Both the position numbers and the translations under genes were made by a program. DNA of 64,000 nt. It comes from Rutidosis leptorrhynchoides. Its lineage: Eukaryota; Streptophyta; Magnoliopsida; Asterales; Asteraceae. The stretch covers positions 334,439,501-334,503,500 of the forward strand of contig NC_092333.1 of the NCBI RefSeq assembly GCF_046630445.1. Direction: 5' to 3'. Below the pieces are notes generated by a model. The model did no database searches, had not been told where the DNA came from, and saw only the letters and a list, made by a program, of their open reading frames with translations. Of this stretch, positions 1-10,977 are shown one piece after another (position 1 is the stretch's first letter; every line of letters begins with the position of its first letter).

Positions 1-1200
1 TAGTTCCTCTAAAGGAGTAATCAAATTATCATCGGCTAGGCACTTCTTTAGATTGGATACATGGAAAACGTCATGAATACCGCTGAGTGTTTGTGGTAGT
101 TCCAACCTGTAAGCTACTGGTCCAACTCTTTCAGTTATCTCAAATGGTCCAACATATCTAGGACTCAGTTTACCTCGTTTTCCAAATCGTACAACACCCT
201 TCCAAGGTGATACCTTAAGCATAACCTTGTCACCAACTTGGAACTCTATGTCCTTCCGTCTAACATCGACGTAACTCTTTTGACGACTTCGAGCCGTTCT
301 CAATCATTCTTGAATCTGTAGGACTTTCTCAGTTGTCTCCTGAATAATCTCAGGACCTGTCAACTGACTATCTCCCAACTCGCTCCAACAAACGGGAGAT
401 CTACACTTCCTTCCATACAATGCCTCGAAAGGTGCAGCTTTAATACTCGCACGGTAGCTGTTATTGTATGAGAACTCAGCTAGTGGTAAATACTTATCCC
501 ATCCGTTTCCGAAATAAATGACACACGCTCTCAACATGTCCTCAAAAGTCTGAATAGTTCGTTCGCTCTGGCCATCCGTCTGGGGGTGATATGCTGTACT
601 CATATCTAAACGGGTTCCCATTGCTTTCTGTAATGATTCCCAAAACCTGGAAGTAAATCTGCTATCGCGGTCGGATATAATGGATATAGGCACTCCATGC
701 CTAAAGACGACTTCCTTAATGTAGATATGAGCCAGCTTCTCCATTTTATCAGTTTCCCTTATCGGTAAGAAGTGTGCAGACTTAGTGAGATGATCCACGA
801 TAACCCAAATGGTATCGTGATCTCCCGTCATTCTCGGCAGTTTCATAATGAAGTCCATGGAAATTCCTTCCCACTTCCACTGGGGAATCTCTGGTTGAAT
901 CAGTAATCCTGATGGCTTCTGATGCTCAGCCTTGACTTTAGCGCAAGTCAAGCACTTCCCGACATAAGTGGCAATGTCAACTTTCAAGTTCGGCCACCAA
1001 TAAAATGCCTTCAAATCTTGGTACATCTTATCTGATCCCGGATGAATTGAGTATCTCGACTTGTGTGCTTCCTCCAACACTAGTTCTCTCAATCCACCAA
1101 ACTTTGGTACCCAAATTCGGTTAGCAAAGTACCGTGTTCCGTCCTCGTTGATGTCAAACTTCTTATCCATCCCTTTGAGAAATTCAACATCAACATTCTC
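1..1200 (-). pseudogene. Integrase region of element B gag-pol (decayed)
   Basis: Integrase of a Ty3/gypsy chromovirus-type polyprotein on the minus strand, which would join retrotransposon cDNA to the chromosome. Read right to left, the HHCC zinc-binding module comes first ([10 protein letters not shown], then [12 protein letters not shown]), followed by the catalytic core with its acidic residues in MDFI, SDRD and QSER. The part at 1-303 continues in the same frame with the GPF/Y region (PRYVGPFEI) and then leaves the window. Two in-frame stops break it: TAG at 1201-1203, just before the integrase, and TGA at 301-303, which replaces the Arg of the conserved QIQERL and looks like CpG decay (CGA to TGA). 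All three catalytic residues survive, but the gene cannot be read through. Confidence 0.93.
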
Positions 1201-1590
1201 CTATTTCATGGCTTCTTGTTGTGCTTCACGGATTTGTGATGTGAGATTTGTACGGATAAATATGTTAAGCGCTTTAACCCTAAGAGGTTTCTCTCGCTCC
1301 TTTCTACTCAAGGCATCTGCCACAACATTCGCCTTTCCCGGATGGTATTGAAGTTCGCAGTTATAATCGTTAAGTAGTTCCATCCAACGTCGTTGTCTCA
1401 TGTTGAGTTGCTTCTGATCGAATATGTGCTGTAAACTCTTATGGTCGGTAAACATAGTGAACTTGGTTCCAAACAGGTAGTGTCTCCACATTTTAAGTGC
1501 AAAGACAACAGCTCCTAACTCAAGATTGTGCGTAGTGTAGTTCTGCTCGTGAATCTTTAACTGACGCGATCCATAAACAATAACTTTCCT
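1201..1590 (-). pseudogene. RNase H remnant of element B, internally deleted
   Basis: C-terminal part of the RNase H domain that follows RT in Ty3/gypsy polyproteins. The recognisable motifs are [21 protein letters not shown] and [15 protein letters not shown]. The N-terminal half is missing: at about 1590 the RT C-terminus ([10 protein letters not shown]) runs straight into the segment that normally follows the catalytic Asp block, in a shifted frame. Compared with the RNase H of element C (13736-14170), roughly 100 bases holding the first catalytic Asp are gone. The same deletion is present in the second copy at about 4530, so it predates the local tandem duplication. The domain cannot be active. 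Confidence 0.88.
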
Positions 1591-2695
1591 CGAGTAGAGA
1601 CAGTACTGGTGCAGTTGTTAACTTGTCCTTCAACAACTGAAATACAGTCTCTTGCGGTTCTAACCACTCAAACTTCTTGCCCTTATGAGTCAATGCGGTT
1701 AATGGTCGGGCGATCTTAGAGAATCCTTCAATGAATCTCCGGTAGTAACCAGCTAGACCCAAAAATTGCCTAATCTGCGTTGGCATCTTTGGAGTTTCCC
1801 AATTCTTAACCGACTCAATCTTTGCTGGATTGACCTGTATTCCATTGGACCCTACAACATGGCCAAGAAATTGTACCTCTGGTAACCAAAAGTCACACTT
1901 AGAGAACTTTGCATACAACTGCTCTTCTCTAAGCATAGTCAATATCGAGCGTAGATGCTGTTCGTGCTCTTCTCTGTTCTTGGAATACACCAATATATCA
2001 TCAATGAACACAATGATGAATTTATCTAGGTATGGCTTACACACACGGTTCATGAGGTCCATGAACACTGCTGGTGCGTTCGTCAAACCAAACGACATCA
2101 CTGTAAACTCATAATGTCCATAACGTTTTATAAACGCTATCTTCGGTACATCAGCTTCTTTGACTCTCAATTGATGATACCCGAATCTCAAATCAATCTT
2201 CGAATAACAACTGGATCCCTGCAACTGATCAAATAAGTCATCAATCCTCGGTAGCGGATACCGATTCTTGATTGTTAGCTTGTGTCAATTCTCTGTAGTC
2301 GATACATAATCTCATCGACCCATCCTTCTTCTTAACAAACAAAACTGGAGCTCCCCAAGGCGAAGAACTCGGTTGAATAAATCCCTTGTCTAACAACTCT
2401 TGTAATTGACTAGACAACTCTTGAAGCTTTGGGGGTGCAAGTCTGTACGGTGCGCGAGCCACCGGTGCCGCTCCTGGCACTAAGTCTATCTGAAACTCAA
2501 TTTCTCCATGCGGTGGGAGACTAGGTAATTCCTCCAGAAAAACTTCAAGAAATTCCTTAACTATAGGAACGTCTTCGGGTCTCCTTTCTTCTGGTACAAT
2601 TTGGCTTACATGAGCCAAGAACGTGATACATCCCTTTCTCACATACTTCTGGACTTTCAAGCAGTTAATGAGATGTAATTGTGAGCCATTCTTTT
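1591..2695 (-). pseudogene. Reverse transcriptase region of element B, copy 1
   Basis: RT of a Ty3/gypsy element on the minus strand. Motifs in order are [58 protein letters not shown] and the catalytic FIDDILVYS, then QFLGHVV and [13 protein letters not shown] frameshift near 2225-2245 separates the fingers region from the palm. The protease-to-RT linker (about 2600-2695) ends exactly where the plus-strand LTR of element C begins at 2696. The missing upstream half of this reading frame (gag-protease) lies 28 kb away at 31054-32244 and joins it in frame once C and its 5-base target duplication are removed. This shows that C landed inside B. Confidence 0.93.
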
Positions 2696-2718
2696 TGTAG
2701 TGACCCGAACTTTTCCAT

Positions 2719-3109
<391 letters not shown>

Positions 3110-3950
3110 ACATGATATTATGATAAGTAAACATATCATTAAGTATATTAACAATGAACTACATATGTAAAAGCAAGACTACTAACTTAATGATTTTGAA
3201 ACGAGACATATATGTAACGATTATCGTTGTAACGACATTTAATGTATATATATTATATTAAGAGATATTCATACATCATATTATCATGATAATATAATAA
3301 TTTAAAATTTCATTTGATATTATAAATATTGGATTAACAACATTTAACAAGATTGTTAACCTAAAGGTTTCAAAACAACACTTACATTTAACGACTAACG
3401 ATGACTTAACGACTCAGTTAAAATGTATATACATGTAGTGTTTTAATATGTATTCATACACTTTTTAAAGACTTCAAGACACTTATAAAAATACTTCTAC
3501 TTAAAAAAATTGCTTACAATTACATCCTCGTTCAGTTTCATCAACAATTCTACTCGTATGCACCCGTATTCGTACTCGTACAATACACAGCTTTTAGATG
3601 TATGTACTATTGATATATACACTCCAATGATCAGCTCTTTGCAGCCCATGTGAGTCACCTAACACATGTGGGAACCATCATTTGGCAACTAGCATGAAAT
3701 ATCTCATAAAATTACAAAAATATGAGTAATCATTCATGACTTATTTACATGAAAACAAAATTACATATCCTTTATATCTAATCCATACACCAACGACCAA
3801 AAACACCTACAAACACTTTCATTCTTCAATTTTCTTCATCTAATTGATCTCTCTCAAGTTCTATCTTCAAGTTTTAAGTGTTCTTCATAAATTCTACAAG
3901 TTCCAGTTTCATAAAATCAAGAATACTTCCAAGTTTGCTAGCTTACTTCC

Positions 3951-5627
3951 AATCTTGGTACATCTTATCTGATCCCGGATGAATTGAGTATCTCGACTTG
4001 TGTGCTTCCTCCAACACTAGTTCTCTCAATCCACCAAACTTTGGTACCCAAATTCGGTTAGCAAAGTACCGTGTTCCGTCCTCGTTGATGTCAAACTTCT
4101 TATCCATCCCTTTGAGAAATTCAACATCAACATTCTCCTATTTCATGGCTTCTTGTTGTGCTTCACGGATTTGTGATGTGAGATTTGTACGGATAAATAT
4201 GTTAAGCGCTTTAACCCTAAGAGGTTTCTCTCGCTCCTTTCTACTCAAGGCATCTGCCACAACATTCGCCTTTCCCGGATGGTATTGAAGTTCGCAGTTA
4301 TAATCGTTAAGTAGTTCCATCCAACGTCGTTGTCTCATGTTGAGTTGCTTCTGATCGAATATGTGCTGTAAACTCTTATGGTCGGTAAAGATAGTGAACT
4401 TGGTTCCAAACAGGTAGTGTCTCCACATTTTAAGTGCAAAGACAACAGCTCCTAACTCAAGATTGTGCGTAGTGTAGTTCTGCTCGTGAATCTTTAACTG
4501 ACGCGATCCATAAACAATAACTTTCCTCGAGTAGAGACAGTACTGGTGCAGTTGTTAACTTGTCCTTCAACAACTGAAATACAGTCTCTTGCGGTTCTAA
4601 CCACTCAAACTTCTTGCCCTTATGAGTCAATGCGGTTAATGGTCGGGCGATCTTAGAGAATCCTTCAATGAATCTCCGGTAGTAACCAGCTAGACCCAAA
4701 AATTGCCTAATCTGCATTGGCATCTTTGGAGTTTCCCAATTCTTAACCGACTCAATCTTTGCTGGATTGACCTGTATTCCATTGGACCCTACAACATGGC
4801 CAAGAAATTGTACCTCTGGTAACCAAAAGTCACACTTAGAGAACTTTGCATACAACTGCTCTTCTCTAAGCATAGTCAATATCGAGCGTAGATGCTGTTC
4901 GTGCTCTTCTCTGTTCTTGGAATACACCAATATATCATCAATGAACACAATGATGAATTTATCTAGGTATGGCTTACACACACGGTTCATGAGGTCCATG
5001 AACACTGCTGGTGCGTTCGTCAAACCAAACGACATCACTGTAAACTCATAATGTCCATAACGTTTTATAAACGCTATCTTCGGTACATCAGCTTCTTTGA
5101 CTCTCAATTGATGATACCCGAATCTCAAATCAATCTTCGAATAACAACTGGATCCCTGCAACTGATCAAATAAGTCATCAATCCTCGGTAGCGGATACCG
5201 ATTCTTGATTGTTAGCTTGTGTCAATTCTCTGTAGTCGATACATAATCTCATCGACCCATCCTTCTTCTTAACAAACAAAACTGGAGCTCCCCAAGGCGA
5301 AGAACTCGGTTGAATAAATCCCTTGTCTAACAACTCTTGTAATTGACTAGACAACTCTTGAAGCTTTGGGGGTGCAAGTCTGTACGGTGCGCGAGCCACC
5401 GGTGCCGCTCCTGGCACTAAGTCTATCTGAAACTCAATTTCTCGATGCGATGGGAGACTAGGTAATTCCTCCAGAAAAACTTCAAGAAATTCCTTAACTA
5501 TAGGAACGTCTTCGGGTCTCCTTTCTTCTGGTACAATTTGGCTTACATGAGCCAAGAACGTGATACATCCCTTTCTCACATACTTCTGGACTTTCAAGCA
5601 GTTAATGAGATGTAATTGTGAGCCATT
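3951..5627 (-). pseudogene. Second copy of element B RT-RNase H
   Basis: Duplicate of the B polyprotein segment described at 1014-2695, from the integrase N-terminus through RNase H remnant (4138-4527) and RT (4528-5611). It has the same disabling lesions: the RNase H deletion, the RT frameshift at about 5165-5180 and the stop before integrase. The catalytic FIDDILVYS is kept. Differences from copy 1 are single substitutions, for example Thr to Met in KMPTQIRQF and Pro-Gly to Ser-Arg in [10 protein letters not shown]. It ends at CTTTT (5628-5632), the target duplication of element C. Confidence 0.92.
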
Positions 5628-5655
5628 CTTTTTGTAGTGACCCGAACTTTTCCAT

Positions 5656-5733
<78 letters not shown>

Positions 5734-5868
5734 TAAAATTGTTATTTACATGATTAAGTGTTTCCAACATGTTAAGCAATCAAACTTGTTATAGACAATT
5801 GACCACCCAAGTTGACCGGTGATTCACGAACGTTAAAACTTATAAAAACTATATGATAACATATATAT

Positions 5869-5941
<73 letters not shown>

Positions 5942-6789
5942 ACATGATATTATGATAAGTAAACATATCATTAAGTATATTAACAATGAACTACATATGT
6001 AAAAGCAAGACTACTAACTTAATGATTTTGAAACGAGACATATATGTAACGATTATCGTTGTAACGACATTTAATGTATATATATTATATTAAGAGATAT
6101 TCATACATCATATTATCATGATAATATAATAATTTAAAATTTCATTTGATATTATAAATATTGGATTAACAACATTTAACAAGATTGTTAACCTAAAGGT
6201 TTCAAAACAACACTTACATGTAACGACTAACGATGACTTAACGACTCAGTTAAAATGTATATACATGTAGTGTTTTAATATGTATTCATACACTTTTTAA
6301 AGACTTCAAGACACTTATAAAAATACTTCTACTTAAAAAAATTGCTTACAATTACATCCTCGTTCAGTTTCATCAACAATTCTACTCGTATGCACCCGTA
6401 TTCGTACTCGTACAATACACAGCTTTTAGATGTATGTACTATTGATATATACACTCCAATGATCAGCTCTTTGCAGCCCATGTGAGTCACCTAACACATG
6501 TGGGAACCATCATTTGGCAACTAGCATGAAATATCTCATAAAATTACAAAAATATGAGTAATCATTCATGACTTATTTACATGAAAACAAAATTACATAT
6601 CCTTTATATCTAATCCATACACCAACGACCAAAAACACCTACAAACACTTTCATTCTTCAATTTTCTTCATCTAATTGATCTCTCTCAAGTTCTATCTTC
6701 AAGTTTTAAGTGTTCTTCATAAATTCTACAAGTTCCAGTTTCATAAAATCAAGAATACTTCCAAGTTTGCTAGCTTACTTCCAATCTTG
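3951..6789. repeat. Tandem duplication, copy 2
   Basis: Right unit of the duplication. Its pol half matches copy 1 at +2937 with scattered single-base differences. Its LTR half continues without a break into the rest of the C 5' LTR after 6789, so copy 2 carries the original LTR junction and copy 1 the truncated one. It is about 100 bases shorter than copy 1, entirely because of shorter TA tracts. Confidence 0.9.
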
Positions 6790-8988
6790 TAGAGTGATCA
6801 TCCAACCTCAAGAAATCTTTTTTATTTACAGTAAGATATCTTTCTAATATAAGGTAATACTCATATTCAAACTTTGATTCAATTTCTATAACTATAACAA
6901 TTTTATTTCGAGTGGAAATCTTACTTGAACTTGTTTTCGTGTCATGATTCTACTTCAAGAACTTTCAAGCCATCCACGATCCTTTGAAGCTAGATCCATT
7001 TGTCTCTTTTCCAGTAGGTTTATCCACAAAACTTGAGGTAGTAATGATGTTCATAACATCATTCGATTCATACATATAAAGCTATCTTATTATAAGGTTT
7101 AAACTTGAAATCACTAGAACATAGTTTAGTTAATTCTAAATTTGTTCGCAAACAAAAGTTAATCCTTCTAACTTGACTTTTAAAATCAACTAAATACATG
7201 TTCTATATCTATATTATATGCCAAATTAATTATTTAAAACCTGGAAACACGAAAAACACCGTAAAACTGGACATACGCCGTCGTAGTAACACCGCGGGCT
7301 GTTTTGGGTTTGATAATTAAAAAGTATGATAAACTTTGATTTAAAAGTTTTTCTTTTGGGAAAATGATTTTTCTTATGAACATGAAACTATATCCAAAAA
7401 TCTTGGTTAAACTCAAAGTGGAAGTATGTTTTTCAAAATGGTCATCAAGACGTCGTTCTTTCGACTAAAATGACTACCTCTAACAAAAACGACTTGTAAC
7501 TTATATTTTTAACTATAAACCTATAATTTTTCTGTTTAGATTCATAAAATAGAGTTCAATATGAAACCATACCAATTTGATTCACTCAAAACGAATTTAA
7601 AATGAAGTTATGGGTAAAACAAGATTGGATATTTTTTTGATTTTTGTAGCTACGGGAAATATTAACAATTCTATACAAATCATATCCTAGCTAACTTATA
7701 TTGTATTATACATGTATTCTAATATATTATGTAATCTTGGGATACCATAGACACGTATGCAAATGTTTTGACATATCATATCGACCCATGTATATATATT
7801 ATTTGGAACAACCATAGACACTCTATATGCAGTAATGTTGGAGTTAGCTATACAGGGTTGAGGTTGATTCTAAAAATATATATACTTTGAGTTGTGATCT
7901 AGCCTGAGACGTGTATACACTTGGTCGTGTATTGATTAAAGATAATATATATCGATTTATTTCTGTACATCTAACTGTGGACAACTAGTTGTAGGTTACT
8001 AACGAGGACAGCTGACTTAATAAACTTAAAACATCAAAATGTATTAAAAGTGTTGTAAATATATTTTGAACATACTTTGATATATATGTACATATTTGTT
8101 ATAGGTTTGTGAATCGACCAGTTGCCAAGTCTTACTTCCCGACGAAGTAAAAATCTGTGAAAGTGAGTTATAGTCCCACTTTTAAAATCTAATATTTTGG
8201 GATGAGAATACATGCAGTTTTATAAATGTTTTATGAAATAGACACAAGTAATTGAAACTACATTATATGGGTGAATGATCGAAGTCGAATATGCCCCTTT
8301 TTCTTGGTAGCCTAAGAATTAGTAAACCGATCTACTAATTCACGCGAATCCTAAAGATAGATCTATTGGGCCTAACGAACCCCATCCAAAGTACCAGATG
8401 CTTTAGTACTTCGAATTCGTTTTTATCATGTCCGAAGGATTTCCCTGAATGATAGGGGATATTCTTATATGCATCTTGTTAATGTCGGTTACCAGGTGTT
8501 CACCATATAAATGAATTTTATCTCTATGTATGGGATGTATATTGAAATATGAAATCTTGTGGTCTATTATTATGATTTGATAATATATAGGTTAAACCTA
8601 TAACTCACCAACATTTTTTTGACGTTTTAAGCATGTTTATTCTCAGGTGATTATTAAGAGCTTCCACTGTCGCATACTTAAATAAGGACGAGATTTGGAG
8701 TCCATGCTTGTATGATATTGTGTAAAAACTGCATTCAAGAAACTTATTTCGTTGTAACATATTTGTATTGTAAACCATTATGTAATGGTCGTATGTAAAC
8801 ATGATATTTTAGATTATCATTATTTGATAATCTACGTAAAGCTTTTTAAACCTTTATTGATGAAATAAAGGTTATGGTTTGTTTTAAAATGAATGCAGTC
8901 TTTGAAAAACGTCTCATATAGAGGTCAAAACCTCCCAACAAAATCAATTAATATGGAACGTTTTAATCAATAAGAACGGGACATTTCA
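5633..8988 (+). repeat. 5' LTR of element C
   Basis: Long terminal repeat of 3356 bases, TG...CA. It matches 15629-17801 plus 29951-31053 along its length, apart from longer TA tracts. It has no coding potential. At 8600-8680 it carries the block shared by the LTRs of all five elements here (reverse complement contains CAGYGGAAGC and CCTGAGAATAAACATGC). At 8281-8470 lies a segment that recurs in D in inverse orientation (around CTTTAGTACTTCGAA). Confidence 0.93.
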
Positions 8989-8990
8989 GT

Positions 8991-9002
8991 TGGTTTCCGA
9001 GC
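8991..9002 (+). promoter_or_regulatory. Primer binding site of element C (initiator Met-tRNA type)
   Basis: TGGTTTCCGAGC lies two bases after the LTR end and differs at two positions from the plant initiator Met-tRNA complement TGGTATCAGAGC. It would prime minus-strand cDNA synthesis. The following leader (9003-9095) includes TGCATTAGTGAGTCTGGACT, which recurs in D, B and E. Confidence 0.85.
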
Positions 9003-9197
9003 GTTGGTCTTAGAGAACCAGAATTTTGTATTAGTGTGTCTTATCGAGTTTGTTAGGATGCATTAGTGAGTCTGGACTTCGACCGTGTTTACTTGAAAAA
9101 TGATTGCTTAACAAATTTTGTTGGAAACTATATATTTTTAACATGTGAATATTATGTAATATATTAATCTCTTAACATGTTTGATATTATGTGATAG

Positions 9198-9812
9198 ATG
9201 TCTACCTCTAGAACAAGTCCCATTGACTCACCTAATAATAATAAAGAGTCAAATGTAAATTGGAATGATTCATGGACTAATTCACAAGTTCCCGAAGAGG
9301 AACCGGAAGAAGAGTCGGAACCGAAAGAAGAATCGGAACCGGAAGAAGAATCGGAACCGGAAGAAGAAATATAACCAGTGGGGGAAATAATAAAACGGTT
9401 AAGTAGAAGAAAATCCTCAACCAACCGACCAAAGTTAATTATGGTCAATGGTGTTTCCGCCAAGGAAGCAAAGTATTGGGAGGATTACCAATTCTCTGAT
9501 GAATCGGATCCCGACAAGGATTCCGATGATGTTATAAAAATTACCCCAACACAATTTAATAAGGCAAAAGAGAACAATAAGGGAAAGGGCATAAAAATAG
9601 AGAAATTTGATTCCAAACCCGATGAACTTTATATGTATCGTCAACACCCGTATTTGTTAAGTTGTGACAATAACCCGGGAACCTCTAAACCACCAGGTTT
9701 TTCTAAACCAATGTGGAAAACGACGACTCGTATTAGGGGAACCTCATATATCCCTAGAAACTTGGCAAAACGAACCAAAACCGAAGAAGAAGAAACGAGA
9801 GAGTCGAAATAA
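9198..9812 (+). pseudogene. Acidic leader ORF of element C (one in-frame stop)
   Basis: Reading frame from ATG at 9198, broken only by TAA at 9372-9374 and reopening in the same frame to TAA at 9810-9812. The first part starts MSTSRTSPIDSPNNN and becomes a Glu-rich run of EEPEEESEP repeats. The second part has DYQFSDESDPDKDSDD, a Lys-rich stretch around NKGKGIKIEK, and a basic tail (IPRNLAKRTK) followed by Glu. Element E has the same ORF at 59009-59605 with stops at other places, so an intact ancestor existed. I recognise no domain. The strongly acidic, disordered-looking composition and late basic cluster would fit a nucleic-acid or chromatin partner, but the function is unknown. Confidence 0.7.
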
Positions 9813-9920
9813 GATAGTTGTATTCGTGTGGTGTAATATATGTAATATAATGTGCTTATGCTTTATGATATATGTAAAAATTGCTTGTATTAATAAGTAT
9901 TTTTTTTTATGAATCTAATT

Positions 9921-9936
9921 CTTGTCTATTTTACAG
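9921..9936 (+). promoter_or_regulatory. Candidate 3' splice site between the two leader ORFs
   Basis: A pyrimidine-rich run ending TCTATTTTACAG, 15 bases before the F-box ORF start codon. Element E has the same string ending at 59730. An acceptor here could place the F-box ORF on a spliced transcript. No donor is certain, so this is a prediction. Confidence 0.4.
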
Positions 9937-9950
9937 TATAAAAACACAAA

Positions 9951-10634
9951 ATGGATAGACAACCCAATATTTTAAGAGACCTACTCGGAGACATGATTGA
10001 TGAAATCTTGTCTAGAGTCGGTCAGAATTCCTCGGCACAACTATTTAAGGCGAGATCAGTTTGTAAGACATTCGAAGAACGTTCCAAGAATGCCTTGGTT
10101 TATAAAAGGCTTTCGTTTGAAAGATGGGAGATATCACATTGGGAAATCCATAGGTTACGATGTATTTACTTTGACGCATATATTGCGGGGAACCCAAATG
10201 CTATTTTACGCAATGGGTTAAGAAATTATTTTGACTCAATATATCCGAATATAGGACTTCGTGATTTAGAAAAAGCGGCTAACATGCAACATAAAGAAGC
10301 ATGTTATGCTTACGAGTTAGTAATATTCGCTTCTCACCAAAGTGAGAACAAGAACATCGGGCTACAACTATTAAACAAAACGTTCCCACAAGTGACGGAG
10401 TCGGTAATTGGGGTAAGAAATGAGGTTTTTAGGTTATTACGAGACTGTTGGTCATTACGTAACCTTCATCCTTTTGACGACATTACAACACATTGTCTTA
10501 CTATCGGTCACAACAGTTATGTTCCACAAAACCAAGGATGGGAAGTGGTATTAGTAAAACCAGAATGCATGACTTGTTTCTGGACGTATGAATTACGTGT
10601 CTTTATTGCCTTTGCTGAATGCCTTATTTATTAA
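9951..10634 (+). CDS. F-box-like protein carried by element C
   Basis: Open frame of 227 residues between the leader ORF and gag. Residues about 7-52 look like an F-box (LLGDMIDEILSRVG, then a Cys-Lys-Thr-Phe segment and ALVYKRLSFERW), which in host proteins binds SKP1 in SCF ubiquitin ligases. Residues about 80-135 resemble a Sel1/TPR-like helical pair (AGNPNAILRNGLRNYF, GLRDLEKAANMQHKEACYAY). This is the layout of the plant At2g35280/At1g67623-type F-box family. No such gene belongs to the standard gag-pol set, so it looks captured from the host. Its sister in E (59745-60386) ends 14 codons earlier at a TGA where this copy has TGG. The frame is intact although gag-pol next to it is not. The target is unknown. 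Confidence 0.78.
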   Translation: MDRQPNILRDLLGDMIDEILSRVGQNSSAQLFKARSVCKTFEERSKNALVYKRLSFERWEISHWEIHRLRCIYFDAYIAGNPNAILRNGLRNYFDSIYPNIGLRDLEKAANMQHKEACYAYELVIFASHQSENKNIGLQLLNKTFPQVTESVIGVRNEVFRLLRDCWSLRNLHPFDDITTHCLTIGHNSYVPQNQGWEVVLVKPECMTCFWTYELRVFIAFAECLIY

Positions 10635-10977
10635 CTAGAATTATCTTCGCAACTACTTTGTATCAAAGTTTTATGTGCTATATTTCATGCTATATGTAAA
10701 ATAGCGGTATTGTAAGTTTGCAAGTTATTGTATAAAGGTTTGAATATGATTTTTTTTTTTATGATTAGTTTTTCATATAGAATTGTAGTAGTTGAAATGG
10801 TATGTTAGCTACTAAGTATGAACTTAACGGGTAGGTACTACCCGAATTAAAGAGTATAAAACGCTAATATGAAGAAAGAGCTTTTATAAATAAGTTCATA
10901 TTACGCTACGAAATACTATTAACTACTCTTGATATTCTATATGGTTAACTCATTTCTTTTAACTATTTTTGAAGGAA
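10635..10977 (+). other. Non-coding spacer between F-box ORF and gag of element C
   Basis: About 340 bases without an ORF, conserved in E (60387-60778). It holds a possible splice donor (TTGTAAGTTT at about 10708) and the PPT-like palindrome at 10824-10846. It probably acts as the gag leader. Confidence 0.6.
10824..10846 (+). promoter_or_regulatory. Internal PPT-like palindrome
   Basis: TTAACGGGTAGGTAC is an exact copy of the polypurine-tract sequence that precedes the 3' LTR (15614-15628), but here it lies upstream of gag. It extends into CTACCCG, so CGGGTAG and CTACCCG pair as a 7-base stem with loop GTA. The same structure is at 60623-60647 (E) and, imperfectly, at 24876-24895 (D, minus). 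Confidence 0.75.

Noticed and set aside
1061-2114. Plus-strand ORFs at 1061-1351 and 1830-2114 and their duplicates at 3998 and 4767
   Set aside because: Antisense shadows of B RNase H and RT; identical in the duplicate because the DNA is duplicated.
8605-8802. Minus-strand ORF in the C LTR (also 30633-30842)
   Set aside because: Lies in both LTR copies but shows no codon-like conservation and includes the conserved non-coding block.
9951-10634. Stand-alone host F-box gene into which a retrotransposon merely inserted nearby
   Set aside because: Both copies lie at the same internal position between primer site and gag of related elements, so the ORF belongs to the element.
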